Notes under the pieces: generated by a model
Told to the model about the DNA's origin: nothing
What the model saw: only the letters and a program-made list of their open reading frames with translations
Databases searched by the model: none
Assembly: GCA_003645115.1 (NCBI GenBank)
Contig: QNEG01000098.1
Coordinates: forward strand, 1-6,246
Length of the DNA: 6,246 bases
Source: a bacterium
GTDB lineage: Bacteria > UBP14 > UBA6098 > B30-G16
Direction of reading: 5' to 3'
Position numbers and translations under genes: made by a program
In this document: positions 6,105 to 6,246 of the stretch, in pieces
Position numbering within the stretch: position 1 is the first letter of the stretch
Layout: each line of letters begins with the position of its first letter

Positions 6105-6246
6105 ATGAAATTAAATTCTACATATAAAAGGATATTGAAATTCCAGATATTCGCGTGGATGGGCACCGCAGTGAATCTGGGAACATTGTGGATATTAAAA
6201 GAGTATCTCCATATGCCGATTGTCCTGGCTGGTGCCTGTGCTATCG
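6105..6246 (+). CDS. GtrA-like membrane protein, N-terminal part (runs off the right edge)
   Basis: An ATG at 6105, immediately after an in-frame TAA, opens a frame that stays open to the window end (47 residues). After a short basic leader (KLNSTYKRILK) come a hydrophobic stretch, FQIFAWMGTAVNLGTLWIL (13-31), then EYLHMP and the start of a second hydrophobic stretch, IVLAGACAI. This arrangement matches the start of GtrA/DPMS_TMD proteins: a Phe-containing first helix with Gly and Asn, a Leu-rich end, a Glu-Tyr-Leu turn and a second helix rich in Ala. These are small four-helix proteins thought to help move lipid-linked sugars across the membrane. No clear Shine-Dalgarno is seen, so translation may rely on coupling to alr. 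The family call rests on about 40 residues. Confidence 0.6.
   Translation, partial: MKLNSTYKRILKFQIFAWMGTAVNLGTLWILKEYLHMPIVLAGACAI

Noticed and set aside
1..6246. tRNA, rRNA, CRISPR array, insertion sequence, attachment site or toxin-antitoxin pair
   Set aside because: I saw no cloverleaf, direct-repeat array, transposase or integrase motif, or terminal inverted repeats. Almost all of the window is explained by conserved housekeeping genes.

Overview
This is an ordinary bacterial housekeeping window built around two blocks of ribosomal and translation genes. Envelope-related genes sit beside both blocks. The base composition is AT-rich: two 60-base samples from degT and rplM give about 37-38% GC and one from tsf about 43%, with many ATA (Ile) and CGA (Arg) codons. 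Ribosome binding sites are clear GGAG-type, and at least one promoter is close to the sigma-70 consensus (TTGACA, 17 bases, TTTAAT). The rplM-rpsI-rpsB-tsf order and the acidic tail on S2 would fit a lineage of the Fibrobacteres-Chlorobi-Bacteroidetes type or a related candidate phylum. That placement is a guess, and nothing in the window fixes the phylum.

Layout. At the left edge, plus strand, is the last part of a gene best read as rpsP (S16) with an acidic tail. It is followed at once by a small KH-domain RNA-binding protein gene (khpA type), and that unit ends in a strong hairpin terminator at 366-400. Convergent to it, on the minus strand, is a DegT/DnrJ/EryC1/StrS-family sugar aminotransferase (472-1581). 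Upstream of that, also on the minus strand and read from right to left, come rplM (L13), rpsI (S9), rpsB (S2) and tsf (EF-Ts). A near-consensus promoter sits in front of rplM. A second possible promoter and a structured leader of about 90 bases sit in front of rpsB. The aminotransferase follows tsf after 102 bases and may have its own weak promoter.

A divergent intergenic region (4521-4927) separates rplM from alr. It holds the rplM promoter, and its remaining roughly 330 bases carry no recognisable gene. A 48-codon Cys/His-containing reading frame there, overlapping the alr start, is possible but unproven. On the plus strand, alanine racemase (alr, 4928-6082) makes D-alanine for peptidoglycan. 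It is followed after 22 bases by the start of a GtrA-like membrane protein gene that runs off the right edge.

Functionally, the ribosomal genes supply 30S (S16, S9, S2) and 50S (L13) proteins, the elongation factor that recycles EF-Tu, and a small RNA-binding protein. The flanking genes (sugar aminotransferase, alanine racemase, GtrA-like protein) point to cell-envelope polysaccharide and peptidoglycan synthesis. I found no mobile element, CRISPR array, tRNA or rRNA, and no clear sign of a new multi-gene system. The items most worth a second look are the rpsB leader, the short Cys/His frame before alr, and the shortened versions of two normally longer operons.
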